Position numbers and translations under genes: made by a program. 64,000 nt of DNA from Streptomyces rubiginosohelvolus (lineage in GTDB: Bacteria > Actinomycetota > Actinomycetes > Streptomycetales > Streptomycetaceae). The notes under the pieces were generated by a model. The model was not told the origin of the DNA. It did no database searches and was given only the letters and a program-made list of their open reading frames with translations. Positions within the stretch are counted from its first letter, which is position 1; the number at the start of each line of letters is the position of its first letter. Of this stretch, positions 33,735-42,642 are shown in pieces. The DNA lies in NCBI RefSeq assembly GCF_014649875.1, contig NZ_BMTW01000008.1:268983-332982 (forward strand), read 5' to 3'.

Positions 33735-34958
33735 GTGCCCCTCTTCTCCGCTGCCTCCGCCGCGTCCTCCGCCGCCGATCTCCCGCCCGCCGCGACCGCG
33801 GGCGACGGGGCCGAGAAGGCCGCCCGGCCGCCCCTGTGGCTGCCATCCCCGTACCTCGTGCTGGGCGGCCTGCTGTGGGCGGTGCTGTCGGCGGCGGCCT
33901 GGCAGGCTCCGCTGTGCTGCGAGGCCGGGCTCCAGGCGGCGGTCGTCGAACGGCTGCGGGTGAACCTGCTGCACCCGGCGTTCCCGATGACCGACCTGCC
34001 CGCCGTGGCGAGCGCCCACTACTCCCCGTACGCACTGCTCCAGGGTCTCGCCGCCCGCGCCACCGAACTCTCCGGCCCGTCCGTCGTGGCACTGGCCGCG
34101 TCGGTGAACCTGCTGCTCCTGCTCACCGGGATCGGCCGGCTGACCCGGCTGCTGACCCCGAACCGCTGGGTCCCGGTGCTCCTCCTCGTACCGCTGGGCC
34201 TGATCCACTGGGCGGACCCGGCCCGCTGGAGCGCGCCGACCACGTTCGCGGTCGCGGTCACCCTGCATCTGTGGGCGTGGACCGGCCGCGTGGCCGCCCG
34301 GGTGGCCGAGCGCGGTGATCCGGCACCCCGCCGGTCGCCCCGGTGGTTCGAGGCGGCCGGGATCGGGGTGCTGCTCGGGCTCGTCCTGCTGGTCCACCCG
34401 CAGACGGCGATCGGCGCGGCGATCGGGTGCCTCGCGCTGATCGCGTTCCGGACGCGGACCCGGATCCGGCCGACCGTGTGGCGGTGGGCGTTCGCCGCGG
34501 TGTGCGCGGTGACCTTGGCGGCGCTGTGGCCGTACTACAACGGGCTCACCGCGCAGCGCGCCCCCATCGACAGCCTGACGACAGCGCCTCCGGCGGCCGA
34601 GGGCGCGAAAGCGGCCGGTGAGCCGTACGCCTGGGCGACCGCGTACGTGCCCCGGGGCGAGGTGGTCCTGACGGACAGCCGTCCGGCGATGTACGCGCTG
34701 GCCGGGCACGGGGCGTACGTGCTGGCCGACGCCCTGCCGGACGCGGGGCTCGCGACCACGGAGCGGCGGGAGAGGAGCCGGGCGGTGGCCGCCTATCTCG
34801 ACATGTCGACCCCGCAGGAGCGCCGGGACGGGATCACCGCGCGGTACGGGGTGCGATGGCTGCTGCTGACCCGGAACCAGCAGTTGCCGAAGAACGCGAC
34901 GGTGCTGGCGTTCAGCCCGCGCACGGGCGAGGTGCTGGCACGGGTGGCGGCGGGCTGA
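33735..34958 (+). CDS. Polytopic membrane protein with soluble C-terminal domain (GT-C-like?)
   Basis: 407 aa from GTG at 33735; the start is uncertain because no clear ribosome site is seen. About six hydrophobic segments lie between residues 35 and 260 (for example LVLGGLLWAVLSAAAW, LAASVNLLLLLTGIG, VPVLLLVPLGLIHW). They are followed by a soluble part of about 140 residues with VLTDSRPAMYALAGHGAYV and YGVRWLLLTRNQQL. The tail resembles the external domain of GT-C-type membrane glycosyltransferases, but the membrane part is short for that class. It lies 87 bases after the large TagF-like gene and ends 6 bases from the converging TetR gene. Function unknown; glycopolymer modification is a guess from context. 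Confidence 0.7.
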   Translation: MPLFSAASAASSAADLPPAATAGDGAEKAARPPLWLPSPYLVLGGLLWAVLSAAAWQAPLCCEAGLQAAVVERLRVNLLHPAFPMTDLPAVASAHYSPYALLQGLAARATELSGPSVVALAASVNLLLLLTGIGRLTRLLTPNRWVPVLLLVPLGLIHWADPARWSAPTTFAVAVTLHLWAWTGRVAARVAERGDPAPRRSPRWFEAAGIGVLLGLVLLVHPQTAIGAAIGCLALIAFRTRTRIRPTVWRWAFAAVCAVTLAALWPYYNGLTAQRAPIDSLTTAPPAAEGAKAAGEPYAWATAYVPRGEVVLTDSRPAMYALAGHGAYVLADALPDAGLATTERRERSRAVAAYLDMSTPQERRDGITARYGVRWLLLTRNQQLPKNATVLAFSPRTGEVLARVAAG

Positions 34959-34964
34959 GGATTC

Positions 34965-35576
34965 TCAGCCGGGGTAGCGGAGTGCGGCGACCGCCGAGGC
35001 GGCCAGATCGTCCAGGTAGCCCTTGGGGAGCTCGCCCCGGACGACGACGAGCCGCCAGTACAGCGGGCCGACGATCAGATCGAGCGCCCGGTCCGGATCG
35101 CTTCCCTCCGGCAGCTCCCCCCGGGCCACCGCCTCCCGGACCACGACAGCGGCGACGCCCTGCTGCTGGTCGAGGAGGGCCGCTTTGATCGCCTCGGAGA
35201 TCTCCGGATTGCGGGCCGCCTCGACCAGCAGGTCCGGGATGACCTGCGAGGCGACGGGGTGGCGCAGGGCGTACGCGGCCAGTTCCAGGACGGCGCGCAC
35301 GTCCCCGTACAGCGAACCGGTGGCCGGGGCGGGCATCCCCTGGGCGGCGACGGCCGCGACCAGGTCGAGGACGAGCGCCAGCTTGGACTTCCAGCGGCGG
35401 TAGACGGCGGTCTTGCCGACGCCCGCGCGCCGGGCGATGCCCTCGATGGACATCCGGGCGAACCCCACCGCGGCGAGCTCCTCGAAGACGGCGGCGCGGA
35501 TGGCGTCGGTCACGTCCTCGCGCAGGACGGCGGCGCCTGCGGGGGCGCGGCGGCGGGTTCCCCGTTCGGTGGTCAT
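34965..35576 (-). CDS. TetR-family transcriptional regulator
   Basis: 203 aa from ATG at 35576. The N-terminal helix-turn-helix is typical of TetR (MSIEGIARRAGVGKTAVYRRWKSK, about residues 42-65). The remainder is the ligand-binding, dimerisation domain. It is divergent from the TagG-like exporter genes; the 163-base spacer holds a promoter and an inverted repeat just downstream of it. The likely role is repression of the exporter, and perhaps of itself, relieved by a ligand that cannot be inferred. It converges on the membrane protein gene with a 6-base gap. Confidence 0.93.
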   Translation of the reverse strand: MTTERGTRRRAPAGAAVLREDVTDAIRAAVFEELAAVGFARMSIEGIARRAGVGKTAVYRRWKSKLALVLDLVAAVAAQGMPAPATGSLYGDVRAVLELAAYALRHPVASQVIPDLLVEAARNPEISEAIKAALLDQQQGVAAVVVREAVARGELPEGSDPDRALDLIVGPLYWRLVVVRGELPKGYLDDLAASAVAALRYPG

Positions 35577-35608
35577 GGCCCGCAGCATAGTCGGCCGCGA
35601 CGAAACGG

Positions 35609-35638
35609 TTGCGTTGCGACGTGCAAGCGTCCTACTCT
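35609..35638 (+). promoter_or_regulatory. Candidate promoter of the glycopolymer exporter genes
   Basis: TTGCGT (35609-35614), an 18-base spacer, then TACTCT (35633-35638). Transcription would start near 35645, immediately upstream of the inverted repeat. Confidence 0.5.
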
Positions 35639-35652
35639 CAGCGTTACGACGA

Positions 35653-35700
35653 TACGGTCCCGTCCCAACGAGGGCGTCCCTACGGGACCGTACCGTCCCG
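35653..35700. promoter_or_regulatory. Candidate TetR operator: inverted repeat of TACGGTCCCGT
   Basis: Perfect 11-bp arms, TACGGTCCCGT (35653-35663) and ACGGGACCGTA (35682-35692), are followed by a third half-site TACCGTCCCG (35691-35700). Located just after the candidate promoter, a bound repressor would block the exporter genes. Confidence 0.6.
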
Positions 35701-35739
35701 CCCCCCCATCGCCCCATCGGTGACGAAAGCGGTCGATCG

Positions 35740-36687
35740 TTGAGCCAGACAGCAGCCCCGCCCCCGGTGACCGCCCCTTCCGAGGGCGCCCCGGCCACCG
35801 CCGTTCCCACCTACGCCCCCGGTGAGCTGGCGGCCCTGGCCGCCCGGCACGGCCTGAAGGTCAGCGGCGCCCGGCCGTCGCTGCCCGCGTACGTCCGGCA
35901 GCTCTGGGGGCGCCGGCACTTCATCACGGCGTTCGCGACCGCCAAGCTGACGGCCCAGTACAGCCAGGCGAAGCTCGGCCAGATCTGGCAGATCATGACG
36001 CCGCTGCTGAACGCCACGGTCTACTACTTCATCTTCGGCGTCCTGATGAACACCAAGCACGGGGTGGAGGACTTCGTCCCGTTCCTGGTCACCGGGGTCT
36101 TCATCTGGACGTTCACCAGCAGCTCGATCACCGCGGGCACCCGGGCGATCAGCGGCAACATCGGCCTGGTGCGGGCCCTCCACTTCCCGCGCGCCTCGCT
36201 GCCGGTGGCGCTGGCGCTCCAGCAGCTCCAGCAACTGCTGTTCTCGCTCGGCGCGCTGACCCTGATCCTGCTGGCGTTCGGCCAGTACCCGCGTCCGACC
36301 TGGCTGCTGGCCGTCCCCGCGCTGGCGCTCCAGGCGCTGTTCAACACCGGCCTGTCGATGGCCATGGCCCGCCTGACGGCGAAGACCCCGGACATCGCCC
36401 AGCTGACCCCGTTCGTGCTGCGGACCTGGATGTACTCGTCCGGCGTGATGTGGAGCCTGGACCACCTGCTGGCCGGCGACCGGGTGCCGCGGGCGGTGCT
36501 GCTGGTGCTGGAGTACAACCCGGCGGCGCTCTTCATCAACCTCATGCGGTACGCGCTCATCGACAGCTACACGTGGGACCAGCTGCCGCCGCTGGCCTGG
36601 GCGGCCGCGGCCGGCTGGGCGCTGCTGTGCGGGGTGGCGGGATTCGTGTACTTCTGGAAGGCCGAGGAGACGTACGGACGTGGCTGA
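35740..36687 (+). CDS. TagG/Wzm-type polysaccharide ABC exporter permease
   Basis: 315 aa, start chosen at TTG 35740 (frame and homologous length; the ribosome site is weak). A Pro/Ala-rich cytoplasmic N-terminus of about 60 residues precedes the ABC-2 type membrane domain with about six helices (TPLLNATVYYFIFGVLM, FVPFLVTGVFIWTFTSSS, QQLLFSLGALTLILLAF, LALQALFNTGLSMAMARL, AAAAGWALLCGVAGFVYFW). This family moves undecaprenyl-linked teichoic acids or O-antigen-like polymers across the membrane. It is translationally coupled to the ATPase gene (8-base overlap) and is the natural export route for the island's polymer. Confidence 0.92.
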   Translation: MSQTAAPPPVTAPSEGAPATAVPTYAPGELAALAARHGLKVSGARPSLPAYVRQLWGRRHFITAFATAKLTAQYSQAKLGQIWQIMTPLLNATVYYFIFGVLMNTKHGVEDFVPFLVTGVFIWTFTSSSITAGTRAISGNIGLVRALHFPRASLPVALALQQLQQLLFSLGALTLILLAFGQYPRPTWLLAVPALALQALFNTGLSMAMARLTAKTPDIAQLTPFVLRTWMYSSGVMWSLDHLLAGDRVPRAVLLVLEYNPAALFINLMRYALIDSYTWDQLPPLAWAAAAGWALLCGVAGFVYFWKAEETYGRG

Positions 36688-37471
36688 CGACAGGAACACC
36701 CCCGGGGACCACCGGGTCCCGACGGTCGTCGTCGACGACGTCCACATCACGTACACGGTCAACGGCGCGCGTACGGGCAGGGGCAGCGCGACCTCGGCGC
36801 TCAGCCGCCTCACCTCGCGCCGCCGCACCCCCGGCGCACGCCAGGTGCACGCCGTGAAGGGGGTCAGCTTCGCCGCGTACAAGGGCGAGGCGATCGGCCT
36901 GATCGGCTCCAACGGCTCGGGCAAGTCGACCCTGCTCAAGGCGGTCGCGGGCCTGCTCCCGCCGACCCGGGGCAAGGTCCACACCCAGGGCCAGCCGTCG
37001 CTGCTCGGCGTGAACGCGGCGCTGATGGGCGACCTGACCGGCGAGCGCAACGTGGTGCTGGGCGGGCTGGCGATGGGCATGACCCGCGAGCAGATCCGCG
37101 CACGCTACGACGAGATCGTCGACTTCTCCGGCATCAACGAGAAGGGCGACTTCATCACGCTGCCGATGCGGACGTACTCCTCGGGCATGGGCGCGCGGCT
37201 GCGCTTCTCCATCGCGGCCGCCAAGAGCCACGACGTCCTCCTGATCGACGAGGCCCTGTCCACGGGCGACGCGAAGTTCCAGCGCCGCAGCAAGGATCGC
37301 ATCAAGGAACTGCGCGCGGAGGCGGGCACGGTCTTCCTGGTCAGCCACAGCAACAAGTCGATCACCGAGACGTGCGACCGCGCGCTGTGGCTGGAGGCGG
37401 GCACGCTGAGAATGGACGGCCCGGCAAAGGAAGTGGTGAAGGCCTACGAGGCCTTCACCAACCGCAAGTAG
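36680..37471 (+). CDS. TagH/Wzt-type polysaccharide ABC exporter ATPase
   Basis: 263 aa from GTG at 36680. Walker A is LIGSNGSGKSTLLKAVAG (about 74-91), the signature reads YSSGMGARLRFSIAAA as in TagH and Wzt proteins, Walker B is VLLIDEALSTGD, and the H-loop is LVSHSNKSI. There is no C-terminal carbohydrate-binding extension. It powers export with the overlapping permease. Three copies of an interspersed GCTTGAGG repeat and a hairpin follow its stop. Confidence 0.94.
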   Translation: MADDRNTPGDHRVPTVVVDDVHITYTVNGARTGRGSATSALSRLTSRRRTPGARQVHAVKGVSFAAYKGEAIGLIGSNGSGKSTLLKAVAGLLPPTRGKVHTQGQPSLLGVNAALMGDLTGERNVVLGGLAMGMTREQIRARYDEIVDFSGINEKGDFITLPMRTYSSGMGARLRFSIAAAKSHDVLLIDEALSTGDAKFQRRSKDRIKELRAEAGTVFLVSHSNKSITETCDRALWLEAGTLRMDGPAKEVVKAYEAFTNRK

Positions 37472-37491
37472 CCGAACCCACCCGACCACAT

Positions 37492-37584
37492 CCAGCCCGC
37501 CCGGCGCTTGAGGGCACCTTTCCCAGCCCGTCCGGCGCTTGAGGGCACCTTTCCCAGCCCGTCCGGCGCTTGAGGACGAAACCC
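37492..37584. repeat. Three tandem 31-bp copies of the GCTTGAGGAC repeat
   Basis: Units at 37492, 37523 and 37554 share CCAGCCCGTCCGGCGCTTGA and continue GGGCACCTTTC (units 1-2) or GGACGAAA (unit 3). The family recurs at 43644-43930. Confidence 0.9.
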
Positions 37585-37591
37585 CCACGCC

Positions 37592-37624
37592 GAGGGGCCG
37601 GCACCCACCAGGTACCGGCCCCTC
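37592..37624. terminator. Bidirectional hairpin between exporter ATPase and NAD-GDH genes
   Basis: A 10-bp stem GAGGGGCCGG (37592-37601) / CCGGCCCCTC (37615-37624) with a 13-base loop between two converging genes. Confidence 0.7.
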
Positions 37625-37644
37625 AGACGTACGACAACCAACCC

Positions 37645-40600
37645 CTACGCGTGCGTACGCAACAATGTCCGCATCGTCCGCATGGCCACCGACAGATTCG
37701 CCAGATCGAACGCGTCCGACCCCTGGATCTCCTCCAGCGTCGACCGCGACCGAGCCAGGATCGCCGCGTTCTTCTCCTCCCACGCCCGGAAGCGCTCCTC
37801 CGGCGTGGACGACCCGTTCCCCACGCTCAGCACGTCCGACGTGAGCGCCGCGTGCGCCGCGTACAGGTCCTCGCGGATGGAGGCGCGGGCCATCGACTGC
37901 CAGCGGTCGGCCCGCGGCAGCTCGATGATCCGGTCCATCAGCTGCGTGATCCGCAGCCGGTCCGCGAGGTCGTAGTAGACCTCGGCGACCTCCAGCGGAT
38001 CCCGCCCCGTACGGTCGGCGATGGCCACGATGTCCAGCGCCGGGAAGGCGGAGGAGAACCCGGCCACCCGGGCCGCCAGCTCGTCCGGCACGCCCGCGGC
38101 CGTCAGCTCGTCGAGGATCGAGTGGTACCAGTCCAGATCCGCACCGCGCACCAGCTTCGGCAGCTCGTCCCAGACCCGCGCGACCCCGTCCCGGAACCCT
38201 TCGATGGTCTCGGCGATGGCGACGGGCTGCGGCCGGTTGCCCAGCAGCCAGCGCGAACCGCGCTCGACCAGCCGCCGCGAGTGCAGCCGGATCCGGGTCT
38301 GGACGTCGGCGGCGACCTTGTTGTCGAGCGCCTCGACCGCGTCCCACACCTCCGAGAGACCGAAGATCTCGCGGGCGGTGAACTGGGCCCGGACGATCTC
38401 CTCGATCGACGCCCCGGTCTCCTCCCGCAGCCGGTGCAGGAAGGTCGAACCGGCTGTGTTGACCGTGTCGTTGACCAGGACCGTCGTGATGATCTCGCGC
38501 CGCAGCGCGTGCCCGTCGACCGCCTCGGGGAACCGCTCGCGCAGCGCGCTCGGGAAGTAGGCGTGCACCAGCTTCTGCAGGTGCGGGTCGTCCGGCAGGA
38601 CGGTGGAGATCAGCTCGTCCGCCGTCGTGATCTTCGTGTAGGCGAGCAGGACCGCCAGCTCGGGCTGGCTGAGGCCCTTCTCGTTGCTGAGCAGCTCCCG
38701 GATGTGCCGGTCGGCGGGGAGGAACTCCAGCGCCCGGTCCAGCGCGCCGTCCCGCTCCAGCCGGCGCATGAAGCGCTGCTGGGCGTGGAGCAGCGAGGGC
38801 GCCTGTGCGGAGGCGTTGGAGAGGGCGACGTTCTGCGCGTAGTTGTTGCGCAGGACGAGCGCGCCGACCTCGTCGGTCATGTCGGCGAGCAGCTTGTTGC
38901 GCTGCTTGACGGTCATGTCGCCGTCCCGGACGAGACCGTTGAGCAGGATCTTGATGTTCACCTCGTGGTCGGAGGTGTCCACACCGGCGCTGTTGTCGAT
39001 CGCGTCGGTGTTGATCCGGCCGCCGTTGCGGGCGAACTCGATCCGGCCGAGCTGGGTGGCGCCGAGGTTGCCGCCCTCGCCGACGACCTTGGCCCGCAGG
39101 TCCTCGCCGTTGACACGGATCGCGTCGTTGGCCTTGTCGCCGACGTCGGCGTTCGACTCGGCGACGGCCTTGATGTAGGTGCCGATGCCGCCGTTCCACA
39201 CCAGGTCGACAGGCGACTTGAGGATGGTCTGCATCAGGTCGGCGGGCGTCATCTTGCTCACCGACGCGTCGATGCCGAGCGCCTCGCGGATGTGCGCGTT
39301 GAGCGGGATCGACTTGGCACTGCGCGGGTGGATGCCGCCGCCCGCCGAGAGCAGGTCGGTGTCGTAGTCGGCCCAGGAGCTGCGCGGCAGATCGAACAGG
39401 CGGCGCCGCTCGGCGTACGAGGTGGCGGCGTCCGGGTTCGGGTCGATGAAGATGTGCCGGTGGTCGAAGGCGGCAACGAGGCGGATGTGCTCGGAGAGCA
39501 GCATGCCGTTGCCGAAGACGTCACCGGACATGTCGCCGACGCCGACGACGGTGAAGTCCTCGGTCTGGGTGTCGTGGCCCAGCTCCCGGAAGTGCCGCTT
39601 GACGGACTCCCAGGCGCCTCGGGCCGTGATGCCCATGCCCTTGTGGTCGTAGCCGGCCGAACCGCCGGAGGCGAACGCGTCGCCGAGCCAGAAGTTGTAG
39701 GCGACGGCGACCTCGTTGGCGATGTCGGAGAAGCTCGCGGTGCCCTTGTCGGCGGCGACGACGAGGTAGGTGTCGTCCTCGTCGTGGCGGACGACGTCGG
39801 TGGGCGGCACGACCTCGCCTGCGACCATGTTGTCGGTGATGTCGAGCAGCGCGGAGATGAACGTGCGGTAGGCGGCGATGCCTTCGGCGAACCAGGCGTC
39901 GCGGTCCACGGACGGGTCCGGGAGCTGCTTGGCGACGAAGCCGCCCTTGGCGCCGACGGGCACGATGACGGTGTTCTTCACCATCTGCGCCTTGACCAGT
40001 CCCAGGATCTCCGTACGGAAGTCCTCACGCCGGTCCGACCAGCGCAGACCGCCGCGGGCGACCTTGCCGAAGCGCAGGTGGACGCCCTCCACGCGCGGCG
40101 AGTAGACCCAGATCTCGTACGCCGGCCGGGGCGCGGGCAGATCCGGGATGGCCTGCGGGTCGAACTTCATCGACACGTAGGAGTGCGGCGTGCCGTCCTC
40201 CGTGTGCTGGAAGAAGTTGGTGCGCAGGGTGGCCTTGATGACGGTGAGGAAGGACCGCAGGATCCGGTCCTCGTCGAGCGAGGCGACCTGGTCCAGGGCC
40301 CCGTCCAGCTCCTCCAGGAGCCCGTCGGTCAGCTCGGTGCCGGCGCTCTGCCTGCCGGGCGACATGCGGGCCTCGAAGAGCGAGACGAGCAGCCGGGTGG
40401 TGTGGACGTTGTTGCGGAGCGTGGACTCCATGTAGTCCTGGCTGAAGGTCGAACCGGCCTGCCGCAGGTACTTCGCGTAGGCGCGCAGGACCATGGCCTG
40501 GCGCCAGTTCAGCCCGGCGCCGAGGACCAGCGCGTTGAAGCCGTCGTTCTCCGCCTCGCCCTTCCAGACGGCGGCGAAGGCCTCCTGGAAGCGGGCGCGG

Positions 40601-42642
40601 GCGTCGTCGGCGAGGTAGCCGCCGTTGCCGTTGACCAGGGGCATCCGCAGCCCGAAGTCGTAGATCCAGGCGTGGGTGCGGTCTGCGCAGCGCAGCTCGT
40701 ACGGCCGCTCGTCGACGACCTCGACACCGAGCTGCTGGAGCGCCGGGAGGACGGCGGAGAGGGAGACCTGCTCGCCGGTCCGGTAGATCTTGAAGCGGCG
40801 CTCACCGGGGCCCGCGCCGACGGGCTCGTACAGGCTGAGGGCGAAGTCCTTCTCACCCTCCCGGAGAGTTTCGAGGTGGACCAGGTCGGAGACGGCCGCG
40901 CGCGGCGAGTGGTCGGCCTTGTAGCCCTCGGGGAACGAGTGGCCGTACTGGCGCTGGAGTTCGGCGCCGCGCTCCTCGCCCAGCTCGGCGGTGAGCGCCT
41001 CCTGGAAGCCGTCGGCCCAGGAGCGGGCGGCCTCGACGAGGCGGGCCTCGATGCGGTCGGCGTCGGCGTCGGTGAGGTGCGGCAGCTCGGTGCCGGCGGG
41101 GACCCGGATGACGAAGTGCAGCCGGGAGAGGATCGACTCGGTGTTCCAGGCGGTGAAGTCGACGCTGTTCCCGCCGAGCTCCTCCTTGAGGATGTCGATC
41201 AGCCGCAGGCGCACGGCGGTGGTGTAGCGGTCGCGCGGCAGGTAGACGATCGCGGAGTAGTAGCGTCCGTACTCGTCCTGGCGCAGGTAGAGCCGCAGCC
41301 GGCGGCGCTCCTGGAGGTAGAGGACGGAGGTCGCGATGGCGCGGAGCTGGTCGACGGGCGTCTGGAACAGCTCGTCGCGCGGGTAGGTCTCCAGGATCTG
41401 GAGCAGGTCGCGCCCGTCGTGGCTGTTGTACGAGAATCCGGCGCCCTCGACGACCTCGGCGACCTTGCGGCGGATGACGGGCACCCGGCGCACGGACTCG
41501 GTGTAGGCGGCGGAGGAGAACAGGCCGAGGAAGCGCCGCTCGCCGACGACGTTGCCCTTGGCGTCGAACTTCTTCACGCCGACGTAGTCGAGGTAGCTGG
41601 GGCGGTGCACGGTGGCCCGGCTGTTGGCCTTCGTCAGGACGAGGAGCTTGTGCTCGCGGGCCTTGGCGCGGACGTCGGCGGGCAGCCGGTCGAAGGACGG
41701 GCTGACCGGGTGGGCCTCGTCCTCGCTGTGCTGCGGGTCGGAGCGCAGGATGCCGAGCCCGGTGCCGGGGACGGCGGCGAGCGCGTCGCTGTCCTTCAGC
41801 TCGTACTCGCGGTAGCCGAGGAAGGTGAAGTGGTCGGCGGCCAGCCAGCGCAGCAGCTCGCGGGCCTCCTCGACCTCCTCGTCGGCGAGGTCGTCGAGGG
41901 GCTCACCCGGCAGGTCGTCGGCGATCCGGAGGGCGGCGTCGCGCATCTTCCCCCAGTCCTCGACGGTCTCCCGTACGTCGGACAGGACGCGCAGCAGGTC
42001 GGCGGTGATCTGCTGGAGGTCGGCGCGGTCGGTCTCGCGGTCGATCTCGACGTGGATCCACGACTCGACGAGCGCGTCGTGCGGCAGCTCGCTCTGCTCG
42101 CTCTTGGACTTCTTCCGTCCCTCGGCCTTCGGGGTGCCGGGGCCGCCGGAGAGGACCTCGATGAGCTTGCCGGTGACATCGCGGCGGACGGTGACCTGCG
42201 GGTGGATCACGAGGTGGATGCCGCGGTCCTGCCGGGACAGCTCGTTGGTGACGGAGTCCACGAGGAAGGGCATGTCGTCGGTGACGACTTCGACGACGGA
42301 GTGGCTGCAGGCCCAGCCGTTCTCCTCGACGGTCGGGGTGTGCACCCGGACGTTCGCGGTGCCCTGGGGGCGGTTCTCGGCCAGCCGGTAGTGCGAGGCG
42401 GCCGCGCCGAAGACGTCGACCGGGTCACGGCCGCTGAGGTCTTCCGGAGCCGTATGCAGGTAGTAGCGCTGGAGGTAGGCGAGCACCGTGTCCTGACCGG
42501 CGGAGGCGTCGGCCCCGGCGGCGGAGACCCGCGCCCGGGGGGCACCTCCCGGGCCACCGACACCACCGCCCGGACCGTTGTCAGCTACCTTGGCGGCCCC
42601 TGCGAGCAGCTCGGCCTTGGCTTCGTCCAGCTTGGTCTGCAT
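37645..42642 (-). CDS. Large NAD-dependent glutamate dehydrogenase
   Basis: 1665 aa, the size of the 180-kDa class of NAD-GDH first described in Streptomyces clavuligerus. It oxidises glutamate to 2-oxoglutarate and ammonia, feeding glutamate carbon into central metabolism. The first 600 or so residues are the regulatory part with ACT-like segments (for example DMPFLVDSVTNELSRQ). The dehydrogenase core (about 840-1250) has VARGGLRWSDRREDFRTE, VPVGAKGGFVAKQLP with a catalytic-type Lys, and the nucleotide-binding region GDVFGNGMLLSEH. A CAGGAG site precedes the ATG by about 10 bases. The gene is monocistronic with a hairpin past its stop. Confidence 0.96.
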   Translation of the reverse strand: MQTKLDEAKAELLAGAAKVADNGPGGGVGGPGGAPRARVSAAGADASAGQDTVLAYLQRYYLHTAPEDLSGRDPVDVFGAAASHYRLAENRPQGTANVRVHTPTVEENGWACSHSVVEVVTDDMPFLVDSVTNELSRQDRGIHLVIHPQVTVRRDVTGKLIEVLSGGPGTPKAEGRKKSKSEQSELPHDALVESWIHVEIDRETDRADLQQITADLLRVLSDVRETVEDWGKMRDAALRIADDLPGEPLDDLADEEVEEARELLRWLAADHFTFLGYREYELKDSDALAAVPGTGLGILRSDPQHSEDEAHPVSPSFDRLPADVRAKAREHKLLVLTKANSRATVHRPSYLDYVGVKKFDAKGNVVGERRFLGLFSSAAYTESVRRVPVIRRKVAEVVEGAGFSYNSHDGRDLLQILETYPRDELFQTPVDQLRAIATSVLYLQERRRLRLYLRQDEYGRYYSAIVYLPRDRYTTAVRLRLIDILKEELGGNSVDFTAWNTESILSRLHFVIRVPAGTELPHLTDADADRIEARLVEAARSWADGFQEALTAELGEERGAELQRQYGHSFPEGYKADHSPRAAVSDLVHLETLREGEKDFALSLYEPVGAGPGERRFKIYRTGEQVSLSAVLPALQQLGVEVVDERPYELRCADRTHAWIYDFGLRMPLVNGNGGYLADDARARFQEAFAAVWKGEAENDGFNALVLGAGLNWRQAMVLRAYAKYLRQAGSTFSQDYMESTLRNNVHTTRLLVSLFEARMSPGRQSAGTELTDGLLEELDGALDQVASLDEDRILRSFLTVIKATLRTNFFQHTEDGTPHSYVSMKFDPQAIPDLPAPRPAYEIWVYSPRVEGVHLRFGKVARGGLRWSDRREDFRTEILGLVKAQMVKNTVIVPVGAKGGFVAKQLPDPSVDRDAWFAEGIAAYRTFISALLDITDNMVAGEVVPPTDVVRHDEDDTYLVVAADKGTASFSDIANEVAVAYNFWLGDAFASGGSAGYDHKGMGITARGAWESVKRHFRELGHDTQTEDFTVVGVGDMSGDVFGNGMLLSEHIRLVAAFDHRHIFIDPNPDAATSYAERRRLFDLPRSSWADYDTDLLSAGGGIHPRSAKSIPLNAHIREALGIDASVSKMTPADLMQTILKSPVDLVWNGGIGTYIKAVAESNADVGDKANDAIRVNGEDLRAKVVGEGGNLGATQLGRIEFARNGGRINTDAIDNSAGVDTSDHEVNIKILLNGLVRDGDMTVKQRNKLLADMTDEVGALVLRNNYAQNVALSNASAQAPSLLHAQQRFMRRLERDGALDRALEFLPADRHIRELLSNEKGLSQPELAVLLAYTKITTADELISTVLPDDPHLQKLVHAYFPSALRERFPEAVDGHALRREIITTVLVNDTVNTAGSTFLHRLREETGASIEEIVRAQFTAREIFGLSEVWDAVEALDNKVAADVQTRIRLHSRRLVERGSRWLLGNRPQPVAIAETIEGFRDGVARVWDELPKLVRGADLDWYHSILDELTAAGVPDELAARVAGFSSAFPALDIVAIADRTGRDPLEVAEVYYDLADRLRITQLMDRIIELPRADRWQSMARASIREDLYAAHAALTSDVLSVGNGSSTPEERFRAWEEKNAAILARSRSTLEEIQGSDAFDLANLSVAMRTMRTLLRTHA

